This document shows positions 17,805-26,324 of a stretch of 35,486 bases of DNA, in pieces. The stretch's first letter is position 1; every line of letters starts with the position of its first letter. Where the stretch lies: the NCBI GenBank assembly GCA_008638015.1, contig VTPD01000010.1, forward strand, positions 1-35,486. The letters run 5' to 3'. Position numbers and translations under genes: made by a program. Origin of the DNA: Pelagibacteraceae bacterium. Lineage in GTDB: Bacteria > Pseudomonadota > Alphaproteobacteria > Pelagibacterales > Pelagibacteraceae. The notes beneath the pieces were generated by a model. That model saw only the letters and a program-made list of their open reading frames with translations. It was not told the origin of the DNA and made no database searches.

Positions 17805-18115
17805 TAAATAGAAAAAGATGTTCCACACCCACAAGAACTTGTGGCTTTAGGATTTAAGATTTTAAAAGATTTTTCTATTAAGGTATCTACAAAGTCAACT
17901 TTTGACCCATCTATTAACGAAAGACTGGTATTATCAATTATTATACTTTCAAATCTTTGATCATCTTCATTTATGATGTTGTCAATTGAGAATTTGTATT
18001 TAAAACCTGAGCAACCACCGCCCTCGATTGTAATTCTAAAAAAACTTTTAGAACTCTCATTCTTGAGTAGATTTTGAATTTCTAATTTTGCTTTATCTGT
18101 TATTTCTAAATTCAT
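17804..18115 (-). CDS. erpA: HesB/IscA-type iron-sulfur cluster carrier (ErpA-like)
   Basis: A 103-residue A-type Fe-S carrier that passes clusters to target enzymes. The three conserved cysteines are C35 in GGGCSGFKY and C95 and C97 in SSCGCGTSF near the C-terminus. An ATG at 18133 would add six residues (MYTLTQ). I prefer 18115 because a perfect TATAAT at 18144-18149 on this strand would put the transcript start only about 4 bases before 18133 but about 22 before 18115. ErpA versus IscA cannot be settled without the rest of the genome. First gene of a two-gene operon with xth. Confidence 0.85.
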   Translation of the reverse strand: MNLEITDKAKLEIQNLLKNESSKSFFRITIEGGGCSGFKYKFSIDNIINEDDQRFESIIIDNTSLSLIDGSKVDFVDTLIEKSFKILNPKATSSCGCGTSFSI

Positions 18116-18142
18116 CTGTGTTAGTGTATACATTTCTTACAA

Positions 18143-18153
18143 TATTATATTAT
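18143..18153. promoter_or_regulatory. Overlapping divergent -10 boxes between erpA and dgt
   Basis: The minus strand reads a perfect TATAAT at 18144-18149, and the plus strand reads TATTAT at both 18143-18148 and 18148-18153. The two genes are less than 50 bases apart, so their promoters must overlap and probably exclude each other. No clear -35 hexamer is visible on either side. Confidence 0.35.
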
Positions 18154-18161
18154 TTTTTTAA

Positions 18162-19298
18162 ATGAATTCTTCTACGCTAACTTATAATAGTATTTTGAAA
18201 CTATACGCCTCAAATGACGTTAATTTTAGAGGAAGAATTTTTTCTGACAGCAAAAATTTGTATAGATCTGAATATCAGAGAGATAGAGATAGAGTAATAC
18301 ACACTTCTTCCTTTAGGAGGTTAAAGCATAAAACTCAGGTTTTTATTTATCATGAGGGTGACCATTTCAGAACAAGACTTACTCATTCTTTAGAAGTGTC
18401 GCAAATTTCAAGATCGATTGCTAGATACCTTGGTTTGAATGAGGATTTATGTGAAGTATTAAGTTTAGCGCATGACTTAGGACATACGCCTTTTGGTCAT
18501 GCTGGTGAGAATGTTTTATCTGAATGTATGAATAATTATGGAAGTTTTGATCATAATATCCAATCATTAAGAATTCTTACACTTTTAGAAAATCCTTACG
18601 ATGATTTTTTAGGCTTAAATTTATCAATTAACACTATTGATGGTCTTTTAAAACATAACGGTCCCATCCAAGATAAAAAATTAGTACTTGAGCTATTACC
18701 AGATTTAAATAGTTACAAAATTAATTTTGGTAACCATGGATCACTAGAATCACAAATCAGCTCTTTAGCGGATGATATTGCTTACAATAATCACGATATA
18801 GACGACGGACTAAGGGCAAATTTTTTTTCAATAGATGAACTAAAAGAAATTCCAATTTTACAAAATATTATTAGTGAAACTTTAGAAAAAAACTCTGCTA
18901 AAAATAATTATAAATTAATAAGAAAACTAATTGATTATATGGTTACAGATCTCACAGAAAATACAAAAAAAAATATTCACAAATATAATATTAATAAAAT
19001 TGAAGATATTTATAATGCAAAATTATCAATTGCGGACTTTACGGAGGATACAAAAAAACTCATTGCTAATATAAAATTATTTCTTCATGAAAAAATGTAT
19101 AAACATAAGTATATTTTAAAATGGACCAATAAATCTGAAGAAGTAATAAAATTTTTGTTTAATTATTATCTTAAAAATTACAATTTATTAGAAAATAAAA
19201 CAAATAAACTTTTTACTAAAGAAAGAAATATATGTGATTTTATTGCAGGAATGACGGACAAGTATGCTATTGATCAATATAATAATTTAAATAAATGA
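18162..19298 (+). CDS. dgt: Deoxyguanosinetriphosphate triphosphohydrolase-like protein (HD domain)
   Basis: A 378-residue HD-superfamily dNTP triphosphohydrolase, releasing triphosphate from dGTP or other dNTPs. The N-terminus has the family block FRRLKHKTQVF (51-61). Metal ligands are H75 (TRLTHSLEV), H104-D105 (SLAHDLGHTPFGH) and an Asp in SLADDIAYNNHDIDDG. It corresponds to the shorter dGTPase-like type common in alphaproteobacteria, not the 500-residue E. coli enzyme. Its stop overlaps the argS start (ATGA), opening a long run of coupled genes. Confidence 0.92.
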   Translation: MNSSTLTYNSILKLYASNDVNFRGRIFSDSKNLYRSEYQRDRDRVIHTSSFRRLKHKTQVFIYHEGDHFRTRLTHSLEVSQISRSIARYLGLNEDLCEVLSLAHDLGHTPFGHAGENVLSECMNNYGSFDHNIQSLRILTLLENPYDDFLGLNLSINTIDGLLKHNGPIQDKKLVLELLPDLNSYKINFGNHGSLESQISSLADDIAYNNHDIDDGLRANFFSIDELKEIPILQNIISETLEKNSAKNNYKLIRKLIDYMVTDLTENTKKNIHKYNINKIEDIYNAKLSIADFTEDTKKLIANIKLFLHEKMYKHKYILKWTNKSEEVIKFLFNYYLKNYNLLENKTNKLFTKERNICDFIAGMTDKYAIDQYNNLNK

Positions 19299-21001
19299 GT
19301 ATTTTTAAGTTCTATAAAGCAAAATTTATTTCCTCATTAACTTCGCAAGGATTTGAATTGAATGACTTTAGTGAAAAATTAAGCGTTGATATACCTAAAC
19401 AAGAAAAATTTGGTGATATTTCATTTAATGCGCCTCTTGTACTTTCTTCATCATTGAAAAAAAATCCTATTATTATAGCCCAAGAAATTTTAGATATTTT
19501 TCTAAAGCAATTTAATGAATTCCAGTCTATTGAAGTTGCAAAACCAGGTTTTATTAATTTTAAATTTAACAATAATTTTTGGCTTAATTATTTGCTTCAA
19601 ATTAGTGACGAAAAAAATTTATTAAAAGATCATTCTAAAAAAATTAATATTGAATACGTTTCAGCAAACCCAACTGGTCCACTACATGTAGGTCATTGCA
19701 GAGGAGCAATATACGGTGATACTTTGGCAAATTTACTAAATTATGTTGGGAATACCGTTACCAAAGAGTATTATATTAATGATTATGGAAACCAAATTCA
19801 TATGTTTTCCAAATCAGTGTACGCAAGAATTTTGGAAATTCAAAAATCTATTAAATTTGATGCCACATCAGGTCTATATCCAGGAGAATATATTAAGGAT
19901 ATTGCTAAATCGATTATTAAAAAAAAATTAATTATATCTTTTGAAAATTATGATCTCATTAAAGAGGATCTTGGCAAGTTTGCTATGCAAGAAGCCATGG
20001 TAATGATTAAGAATGATTTATTATCACTCGGAATAAAGCATGATCTTTTTGTATCTGAGACAGATTTAGTAAATAAAAATAACGTAAATAAAGCAATAAA
20101 AATACTTGAAGATAAAAATTATATTTATACAGGTGTTTTACCAAAGCCAAAGGGCGATGAAAATGAAGACTGGGAACCTAGAGATCAGCTGTTGTTTAAA
20201 TCTACATTGTTCGGAGATGATGTGGATAGAGCATTAAAAAAATCTGATGATACTTGGACATATTTCGCTAACGATGTTGCATATCATTTATACAAACTAG
20301 ATAGAGAGTATGATCAATATATTAATATATTAGGAGCTGATCATGCAGGATATTTAAAGAGACTACAAGCATGTGTTACAGCATTATCTGACAGTAAAGT
20401 AAATTTTGTTTGTAAGGTTTGTCAGTTAGTTAAGCTATATAAATCTGGTGAACCTTATAAAATGTCTAAAAGGGCTGGAGATTTTATCACTGCTAAAGAA
20501 TTAGTAGATGCTGTTGGAAAAGATGCGGTCCGTTTTATGATGATTTATAGAAGTAATGATAGTCAATTAGATTTTGACTTTGATTTGGTAACTGAAAAGT
20601 CAAAAGAAAACCCTGTTTTTTACGTACAGTATGCGACCGCTAGAATTAATTCAATATTGCGAAAAGTAAAAGTAGACAATAATCAAATTACTAAAGATGA
20701 TTTGAGCTTACTGAATTCATCTTATGAATTAGAAATTATTAAAAAATTATCTGTATGGCCAAAATGTTTAGAGTTATCAGCAGTTAATTTGGAGCCACAC
20801 AGAATTCCATATTATTTATATGAACTTTCATCAATGTTTCATTCTTATTGGAATTTAGGAAAAGAAAATAATGATTTTAAAATTGTAGACAATCCAAATA
20901 TAAATTTAGTGAAAGCTAGAGTGTTTTTAATTAATAAAATTTTATTAATATTAAAATCTGGATTGTCAATTTTAAATGTTTCGGCACCAGAAACTATGTA
21001 A
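19295..21001 (+). CDS. argS: Arginine--tRNA ligase
   Basis: A 568-residue class I synthetase charging tRNA-Arg. Family blocks include ANPTGPLHVGHCRG with HIGH as HVGH (131-134), the tRNA/ATP stretch GADHAGYLKRLQ, and PYKMSKRAG with KMSKR at about 389-393. The N-terminal additional domain contacting the tRNA D loop (FGDISFNAPLVLS) and the C-terminal all-helical anticodon domain ending in LSVSAPE-like LNVSAPETM are both present. It overlaps dgt by 4 bases at its start and the next gene by 1 base at its end. Confidence 0.96.
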   Translation: MSIFKFYKAKFISSLTSQGFELNDFSEKLSVDIPKQEKFGDISFNAPLVLSSSLKKNPIIIAQEILDIFLKQFNEFQSIEVAKPGFINFKFNNNFWLNYLLQISDEKNLLKDHSKKINIEYVSANPTGPLHVGHCRGAIYGDTLANLLNYVGNTVTKEYYINDYGNQIHMFSKSVYARILEIQKSIKFDATSGLYPGEYIKDIAKSIIKKKLIISFENYDLIKEDLGKFAMQEAMVMIKNDLLSLGIKHDLFVSETDLVNKNNVNKAIKILEDKNYIYTGVLPKPKGDENEDWEPRDQLLFKSTLFGDDVDRALKKSDDTWTYFANDVAYHLYKLDREYDQYINILGADHAGYLKRLQACVTALSDSKVNFVCKVCQLVKLYKSGEPYKMSKRAGDFITAKELVDAVGKDAVRFMMIYRSNDSQLDFDFDLVTEKSKENPVFYVQYATARINSILRKVKVDNNQITKDDLSLLNSSYELEIIKKLSVWPKCLELSAVNLEPHRIPYYLYELSSMFHSYWNLGKENNDFKIVDNPNINLVKARVFLINKILLILKSGLSILNVSAPETM

Positions 21002-21258
21002 TGTATTTGAAAGTATTTAAAATTATTTCTTTCTTAGTTTTTATTATTTTTTTTTATTTTCACATCTCCTTTTATGTATCGGATACATTCAAAAATCATG
21101 TTAAGGTTTCTAGAAAAAATCATGACCAATTTATTGAAAATTTCAGTAAAAATCTGAATATAATTCCATCTAAATTAGAGTATAAAAAATTTATAGATAA
21201 TTCTGAATATTTTAAAAAAATTGAAAAACAGCCAAAATTCTGGGAGCTTTTAAAATAA
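21001..21258 (+). CDS. Small membrane-anchored protein of unknown function (SPOR-gene slot)
   Basis: An 85-residue protein I do not recognise. A hydrophobic segment at about residues 5-26 (aromatic/Ile/Phe-rich) predicts one membrane helix. A charged, mostly helical tail of about 58 residues follows, ending KIEKQPKFWELLK. It is coupled on both sides by TAATG overlaps (argS stop to its start, its stop to nagZ start), so it is very likely translated. In other alphaproteobacteria a SPOR-domain membrane protein sits between argS and nagZ. Here the membrane anchor is in the right place but no SPOR repeat can be seen. It could be a shrunken relic or an unrelated replacement. Confidence 0.7.
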   Translation: MYLKVFKIISFLVFIIFFYFHISFYVSDTFKNHVKVSRKNHDQFIENFSKNLNIIPSKLEYKKFIDNSEYFKKIEKQPKFWELLK

Positions 21259-22205
21259 TGACAAATAATAATATTAAGCCAATTATTGTAGGTATTGAAA
21301 GTAAATCTTTATCGAAAAAAGAATACTTATTATTTAAAAAAAATTTACCTATAGGATATATAATATTTTCTAGAAATATTGAAAATATCAATCAATTAAA
21401 ATCTCTTATTCAGCAATTAAAATCAATTAATAAGCGACACAAAGCAATTATTATGATTGATCATGAGGGTGGGAGAGTAAATCGTTTAAATAAAATTTTA
21501 AACCAAGATAAATACACAGCTAAATATTTTGGTGATCTTTATAGTAATAATAAAAAACAATTTAATACTGAAATAAAAAAATTTGTTACATGTAACTCAA
21601 ATATTTTTAATTATATTGGTGTAAATTTAGTTGCTGCTCCAGTATTAGATTTGTTTTATAGCAATAAGTCTAAAATAGTTGGTGATAGGTCTTATTCAAG
21701 CAATGTAAAAATAGTCAAACATATTGGAAAGCTAATAATTGAAGAATACAAAAAGTATAATATTAAAACTATAGCCAAGCATGCTCCTGGCCATGGTTTA
21801 GCTACCGTTGATTCTCATTTTTCTTTACCAGTAGTTAATCATTCAAAATCTTATCTTTTTAACAATGATTTTAAAACATTCTATCAAATCAAATCAGATT
21901 TTTTAATGACAGCTCACATTTTATATAAAAATGTAGACTCTAAAAATTTAGCAACTTTTTCTCATCAGATTATAAAAAAAATTTTAAAAAAAAAATTATC
22001 CTTCAAGGGGTTAATTATGACTGATGACATATGCATGAAAGCATTAACGGGATCTGTAATGAGTAGGGCAAATAAATCCTTAAAGGCTGGATGTGATTTA
22101 GTGCTTCATTGCAATGGCAATTACGATGAAATGAATAAATTGTTAGTTGGATTACCCACAATTTCTCCTAAATTGTTTAAAAAAATTAATAAAATCTTTA
22201 ATTAA
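21258..22205 (+). CDS. nagZ: Beta-N-acetylhexosaminidase, GH3 (NagZ)
   Basis: A 315-residue cytoplasmic family 3 glycoside hydrolase that removes GlcNAc from recycled muropeptides. Family blocks are MIDHEGGRVNRL (66-77), the catalytic loop KHAPGHGLATVDSH (174-187) and MTDDICM (254-260), whose Asp aligns with the nucleophile. Most NagZ proteins read KHFPGHG, so Ala for Phe at position 176 is a small departure. It sits in the canonical slot before scpA and scpB. Confidence 0.92.
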   Translation: MTNNNIKPIIVGIESKSLSKKEYLLFKKNLPIGYIIFSRNIENINQLKSLIQQLKSINKRHKAIIMIDHEGGRVNRLNKILNQDKYTAKYFGDLYSNNKKQFNTEIKKFVTCNSNIFNYIGVNLVAAPVLDLFYSNKSKIVGDRSYSSNVKIVKHIGKLIIEEYKKYNIKTIAKHAPGHGLATVDSHFSLPVVNHSKSYLFNNDFKTFYQIKSDFLMTAHILYKNVDSKNLATFSHQIIKKILKKKLSFKGLIMTDDICMKALTGSVMSRANKSLKAGCDLVLHCNGNYDEMNKLLVGLPTISPKLFKKINKIFN

Positions 22206-22230
22206 CAATGATTATTTAGTAGGGTTTTTT

Positions 22231-22977
22231 ATGCCCGAGAATCATAGTGAACTCTTAAGTAATAATTTTAAATTACACATCAATAATTACGAAGGACCCC
22301 TAGAATTGCTTTTGGATATGGCAAAATCGCAAAAAGTTGATTTAATGGAAATTTCAATAGTTCAATTAGCTGATCAATACATTGATTATGTGGAAAAATT
22401 AAAAGATAATTTAGAATTAGCTGCTGATTTTTTAGTCATGGCAGCATGGCTAGCATATTTAAAATCTAGATTATTATTACCAGAAGTTGGAGATGATGAT
22501 TTTTCAGCAATAAAAATGGCTGAAAAATTAAAATTACAACTTAGGAAGCTAGAAAGCATTAGGTTACTTTCTGATCAGCTCATGAGTAAACCAAAATTAG
22601 GGTTTGAAGTCTTTATGAGAGCAATGAGAGAGGGCATTAAACCAATTAATAAATCAGAATATTCTGTTTCTCTTTATGAATTAATAAAATCTTATGCGGA
22701 TTTTAAAAGAAGAGAAAATTTTTCATCAATTAATATTTCTAAACTACCAGTATATACAATGGAAGAAGCTATCAAAACTATTACAATGCTTTTTGAAAAA
22801 ATTAAGGAATGGTGTGAAATTAAAACTATTATACCTAAAAATTTTCTAAAATCTAAAAAATTAAAAAAATCTGGGTTAGCCGGAACATTTGCAGCAAGTC
22901 TTGAACTTGTTAGAGAAGGAAAACTTTTAGTTAAACAGGAAAATATTTTTGATAAAATATTTATAAAATCAAAATAA
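22231..22977 (+). CDS. scpA: Segregation and condensation protein A
   Basis: A 248-residue kleisin that bridges the SMC heads in the condensin complex for chromosome segregation. The N-terminal SMC-contact block is NNYEGPLELLLDMAKSQKVD, followed by YLKSRLLLPE. The C-terminal winged helix ends in FAASLELVREGKL. The start is the ATG at 22231 with AGTAGGG about 6 bases before it. A longer frame back to 22147 would overlap the end of nagZ and add 28 non-family residues. One base separates it from scpB. Confidence 0.93.
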   Translation: MPENHSELLSNNFKLHINNYEGPLELLLDMAKSQKVDLMEISIVQLADQYIDYVEKLKDNLELAADFLVMAAWLAYLKSRLLLPEVGDDDFSAIKMAEKLKLQLRKLESIRLLSDQLMSKPKLGFEVFMRAMREGIKPINKSEYSVSLYELIKSYADFKRRENFSSINISKLPVYTMEEAIKTITMLFEKIKEWCEIKTIIPKNFLKSKKLKKSGLAGTFAASLELVREGKLLVKQENIFDKIFIKSK

Positions 22978-22978
22978 A

Positions 22979-23644
22979 ATGAAAAATGATTATTTAAAAG
23001 ATAAAAAAATTATTGAAGCTTTTTTATTTGCTGCTGATGAGCCACTTGATATGGAAACATTGCAGTCGAAGGTAAGCAAAGCTACTGATGTGCTAAAAAT
23101 AGTTGAAGAATTGCAAAATGAATACAAAGATAGAGGTATTAATTTAATAAAACTTGCTAATAAATGGTCTTTCAGAACTTCCATTGATTTAGCTGATCAG
23201 TTAAGAGAGGAAGTAACAAGTCAAAAAAAACTTTCCAAAGCAGCAATTGAGACTTTGGCAATTATTGCATATCATCAACCGGTTACAAGATCTGAAATTG
23301 AAGAGATTAGAGGTGTCTCTTTTAGTACAGGAACTATGGAAGTATTATTTGAACTAGGATGGGTAAAACCAGCTGGCAGAAAAGATATCCCTGGAAAGCC
23401 GCTAGCGTATGGTACTTCTGAGAAGTTTTTAAGTCATTTTAACCTTAACTCTCTTGAAGACCTACCTAATTCTGATGAGCTTATGGCTGCAGGTTTAATA
23501 GATAGTAGAGTTGACAGCAGCATATTTGGAACAAATAAATTTGCAAAAGAAGAAGAAAATGAAAACTTAAAAGAAAACATCTTTAGTAATATTGATGATA
23601 TGATTAGCGATACCTTGAAAAATGAGGGAGATACAAAAAATTAA
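22979..23644 (+). CDS. scpB: Segregation and condensation protein B
   Basis: A 221-residue ScpB, the dimeric partner of ScpA/SMC, made of two winged-helix domains. The diagnostic run is AAIETLAIIAYHQPVTRSEI, then IRGV and the WVKPAGRKDIPGKPLAYGTS block. The acidic C-terminal tail (from about residue 170) is typically variable. Adjacent to scpA, as in most bacteria. Confidence 0.94.
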   Translation: MKNDYLKDKKIIEAFLFAADEPLDMETLQSKVSKATDVLKIVEELQNEYKDRGINLIKLANKWSFRTSIDLADQLREEVTSQKKLSKAAIETLAIIAYHQPVTRSEIEEIRGVSFSTGTMEVLFELGWVKPAGRKDIPGKPLAYGTSEKFLSHFNLNSLEDLPNSDELMAAGLIDSRVDSSIFGTNKFAKEEENENLKENIFSNIDDMISDTLKNEGDTKN

Positions 23645-23682
23645 AGATTGTTTTTTTAAGTAATACTAGTTAATATAAATTT

Positions 23683-23877
23683 ATGAGCATTGGTTTTTGG
23701 CAGATAGTTATAGTTGTTGTACTTGTGGTCCTTCTGTTTGGAAGAGGCAAAATTTCTGACCTTATGGGTGATGTTGCTAAAGGTATTAAAAGCTTTAAAA
23801 AAGGCATGTCATCTGTTGATGATATTTCTGAAGATAAAACCCTGTCAAATAAAGATAACAATAAATCCGAAAGTTAA
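23683..23877 (+). CDS. tatA: Sec-independent protein translocase TatA
   Basis: A 64-residue single-span protein forming the Tat translocation pore for folded proteins. The N-terminal helix [20 protein letters not shown] leads into the FGRGKI hinge, then an amphipathic helix ([15 protein letters not shown]) and an acidic tail. The hydrophobic segment lacks the Glu found in TatB, which separates it from the next gene. A 38-base gap after scpB could hold a weak promoter. Confidence 0.95.
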   Translation: MSIGFWQIVIVVVLVVLLFGRGKISDLMGDVAKGIKSFKKGMSSVDDISEDKTLSNKDNNKSES

Positions 23878-23883
23878 TCTGTA

Positions 23884-24138
23884 ATGCCACAAATAGGGTG
23901 GTCTGAGCTATTAATAATTGCTGTAATAGCAATCTTAGTGATTGGTCCAAAGGAACTTCCCATTGTCATGAAAAAAGTTGGGTCTTGGATCAAGACCATC
24001 AAAAGCTACGCGAATAGTTTTCAAACTAATTTAGAAAATATTTCAAATATTGAAAATATTGATTCAGAAAATTACGAAGTAAAAAAAACTTCTAATAAGA
24101 AAAATAAAATCAAAGTAGATGAATCAAAAGACAGCTAG
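23884..24138 (+). CDS. tatB: Sec-independent protein translocase TatB
   Basis: An 84-residue TatB that partners TatC in recognising twin-arginine signals. The N-terminal helix includes Glu8 (GWSELLIIAVIAILVIGPKELP) with the Gly-Pro hinge typical of TatB. It is followed by an amphipathic helix and a charged tail. It is much shorter than E. coli TatB (about 170 residues), in keeping with a streamlined genome. Its last 20 bases overlap tatC. Confidence 0.93.
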   Translation: MPQIGWSELLIIAVIAILVIGPKELPIVMKKVGSWIKTIKSYANSFQTNLENISNIENIDSENYEVKKTSNKKNKIKVDESKDS

Positions 24139-24862
24139 TATTTCAGAACATTTAAAAGAACTAAGGTCAAGATTGTTAAAATCAATTGTTCTTTTATTAA
24201 TTTCGTTTGTCATTTGTTATTATTTTGCTGATAAAATTTATTCTTTTTTATTAGATCCGTATGTTCAAGCCGTAAAGGGAGATACGGTTCAACGCAGAAT
24301 GATTTTTACTGCGATGCATGAAACTTTTCTAACTTATTTAAAATTAGCTTTTTTTTCTGCCCTGTGCATTTCCTTTCCAGTAATATTAATTCAAATTTGG
24401 AAATTTATTGCACCTGGATTATACAAAGATGAGAAATTGGCACTTCTACCTTTTTTAATTTCAACACCAATTTTATTTATCATGGGCGGTATGTTAGTTT
24501 ATTATTTAATTATGCCTTTAGCGATAAAGTTTTTTTTATCTTTTGAAACTACCGCTGTAACATCTGGTCTACCAATCCAATTAGAAGCAAAAGTAAACGA
24601 GTACTTGTCTTTGATTACCAGATTAATTTTTGCTTTTGGATTAAGTTTTCAACTTCCTGTATTGTTAACTTTATTAGCAAAAGTTGGATTTATAGATTCT
24701 GATTATCTGAAAAAAAGAAGAAAATATGTTGTTGTTATCATTTTTGCTGTCGCAGCTGTTTTAACTCCGCCTGATCCAATTACCCAAGTTGGATTGGCTC
24801 TACCTCTTTTGTTATTGTATGAACTATCAATTATAACCGTTAAATTTGTTGAAAAAAAATAA
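24119..24862 (+). CDS. tatC: Sec-independent protein translocase TatC
   Basis: A 247-residue integral membrane protein, the twin-arginine signal receptor. It starts with the cytoplasmic block SISEHLKELRSRLLKS. It continues with the APGLYKDEK loop and has six predicted membrane helices, with the SFQLPV segment in the fourth-fifth helix region and TPPDPITQ near the end. The start codon lies inside tatB in another frame, and the stop overlaps the serS ATG by 1 base. Confidence 0.96.
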   Translation: MNQKTASISEHLKELRSRLLKSIVLLLISFVICYYFADKIYSFLLDPYVQAVKGDTVQRRMIFTAMHETFLTYLKLAFFSALCISFPVILIQIWKFIAPGLYKDEKLALLPFLISTPILFIMGGMLVYYLIMPLAIKFFLSFETTAVTSGLPIQLEAKVNEYLSLITRLIFAFGLSFQLPVLLTLLAKVGFIDSDYLKKRRKYVVVIIFAVAAVLTPPDPITQVGLALPLLLLYELSIITVKFVEKK

Positions 24863-26136
24863 TGTTAATTTTAAAAGATATTAGAAAAAACCCTGAATTA
24901 TTTAAACAAAAACTAAAAGCAAGGTTTATTGAAAATTCAGATAAACAGATAGATCATCTTATACAACTCGATAGTAATTTAAGAACTAATCTTGAATTAC
25001 AACAAGAATTTCAAAATCAAAGAAATTCAATTTCTAAATCTTTAGGTTTAATAAAAGATAAAAAAAGTGATGAATTTATAAAAAAAACTAAAGAAGTAAG
25101 TGAAATAAAATCAAAAATATCCAATTTAGAAGAAGCTATTAACCAATTATATTTGGGTATCGATGAAATTTTGCATAACTTACCTAATATACCTGATGAA
25201 AGTGTACCTGTTGGGTCTGATGAAAATTCTAATAAAGAAATAAAAAAAGAAGGAAAAATTAGAGATTTTGAGTTCGAGCCACTAAGTCATGAAGAAATAG
25301 GTCTTAATTTAAATCAAATTGATTTTGAGACTGCAGTAAATATTTCTGGTTCACGATTTGTGATACTAAAGAAAAATATTGCCAAACTGGAAAGGGCATT
25401 GATTAATTTTATGATTGATGTTCATACAAAAGAAAACGATTACACAGAAGTAAATGTTCCTGTGTTGGTAAAAGAGGAAACTATGTTTGGCACCGGTCAA
25501 CTTCCAAAATTTAAAGATGAGCAGTTTAAAACAACTAATAATTTATGGTTAATTCCAACTAGTGAAGTTTCATTAACAAACATAGTTTCGAATCAGATTG
25601 TTGCATACGAGCAATTGCCATTACGCTATGTTAGTTCATCTTTGTGTTTTAGATCAGAAGCAGGAGCTGCAGGAAAAGATACGAAAGGAATGATGCGACA
25701 GCATCAATTCACCAAAGTAGAGTTAGTAAGCATTGTGCAACCTGAATTTAGATTTAAAGAATTGGATAGACTTACAAAATCTGCAGAAGTTATTTTACAA
25801 AAACTTGAGCTGCCTTACCGCGTTACTCTTTTATCTTCAGGTGACATGGGATTTGGTGCTGAAAAAACTTATGATCTTGAAGTATGGATACCATCCCAAA
25901 ATAAATATAGAGAAATATCTAGCTGTTCAAGTTGTGGAACTTTTCAAGCAAATAGAATGAAAGCAAGGTACAAAACTATCGAAGGTAAAAATGAATTACT
26001 TGCAACTTTGAATGGTTCAGGATTAGCAGTTGGAAGAACTATCATAGCAATATTAGAAAATTATCAAAACAAAGATGGCACCGTAGCTATTCCAAAAGTA
26101 TTACAATCTTATATGGGAAGCGAGATAATTAATTAG
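24862..26136 (+). CDS. serS: Serine--tRNA ligase
   Basis: A 424-residue class II synthetase. The N-terminal long antiparallel coiled coil (about residues 25-105) grips the long variable arm of tRNA-Ser. The catalytic domain shows motif 2 CFRSEAGAAGKDTKG (from about residue 262) with MMRQHQFTKVE, and motif 3 LNGSGLAVGRT. tRNA-Ser(UGA), one of its substrates, lies 5 bases downstream on the other strand. Confidence 0.96.
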   Translation: MLILKDIRKNPELFKQKLKARFIENSDKQIDHLIQLDSNLRTNLELQQEFQNQRNSISKSLGLIKDKKSDEFIKKTKEVSEIKSKISNLEEAINQLYLGIDEILHNLPNIPDESVPVGSDENSNKEIKKEGKIRDFEFEPLSHEEIGLNLNQIDFETAVNISGSRFVILKKNIAKLERALINFMIDVHTKENDYTEVNVPVLVKEETMFGTGQLPKFKDEQFKTTNNLWLIPTSEVSLTNIVSNQIVAYEQLPLRYVSSSLCFRSEAGAAGKDTKGMMRQHQFTKVELVSIVQPEFRFKELDRLTKSAEVILQKLELPYRVTLLSSGDMGFGAEKTYDLEVWIPSQNKYREISSCSSCGTFQANRMKARYKTIEGKNELLATLNGSGLAVGRTIIAILENYQNKDGTVAIPKVLQSYMGSEIIN

Positions 26137-26141
26137 TAATT

Positions 26142-26231
26142 TGGCGGAGAGACAGAGATTCGAACTCTGGAATGGGTTGCCCCATTGCCGGTTTTCAAGA
26201 CCGGTGCTTTCAACCGCTCAGCCATCTCTCC
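26142..26231 (-). tRNA. tRNA-Ser(UGA)
   Basis: A complete 90-base class II tRNA on the minus strand with a long variable arm (CAATGGGGCAACCCATT). The acceptor GGAGAGA pairs with TCTCTCC, followed by discriminator G and an encoded CCA. The anticodon loop CTTGAAA gives TGA, and the T loop is TTCGAAT. It is convergent with serS. The rest of 26232-26324 is AT-rich and probably holds the promoters of this tRNA and of the transglycosylase gene. Confidence 0.97.
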
Positions 26232-26324
26232 GTGAGAGACGTTTATAGGCAAAATATATTCATTCATCAATAAGATTATTATTTACCTAAAATTTTATAG
26301 AGCTAGTGTAACATTCATACAATT

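Noticed and set aside
22147-22230. Longer N-terminus for ScpA overlapping nagZ
   Set aside because: The first 28 residues are read from nagZ coding sequence in another frame. The ATG at 22231 has a ribosome site and matches the family.
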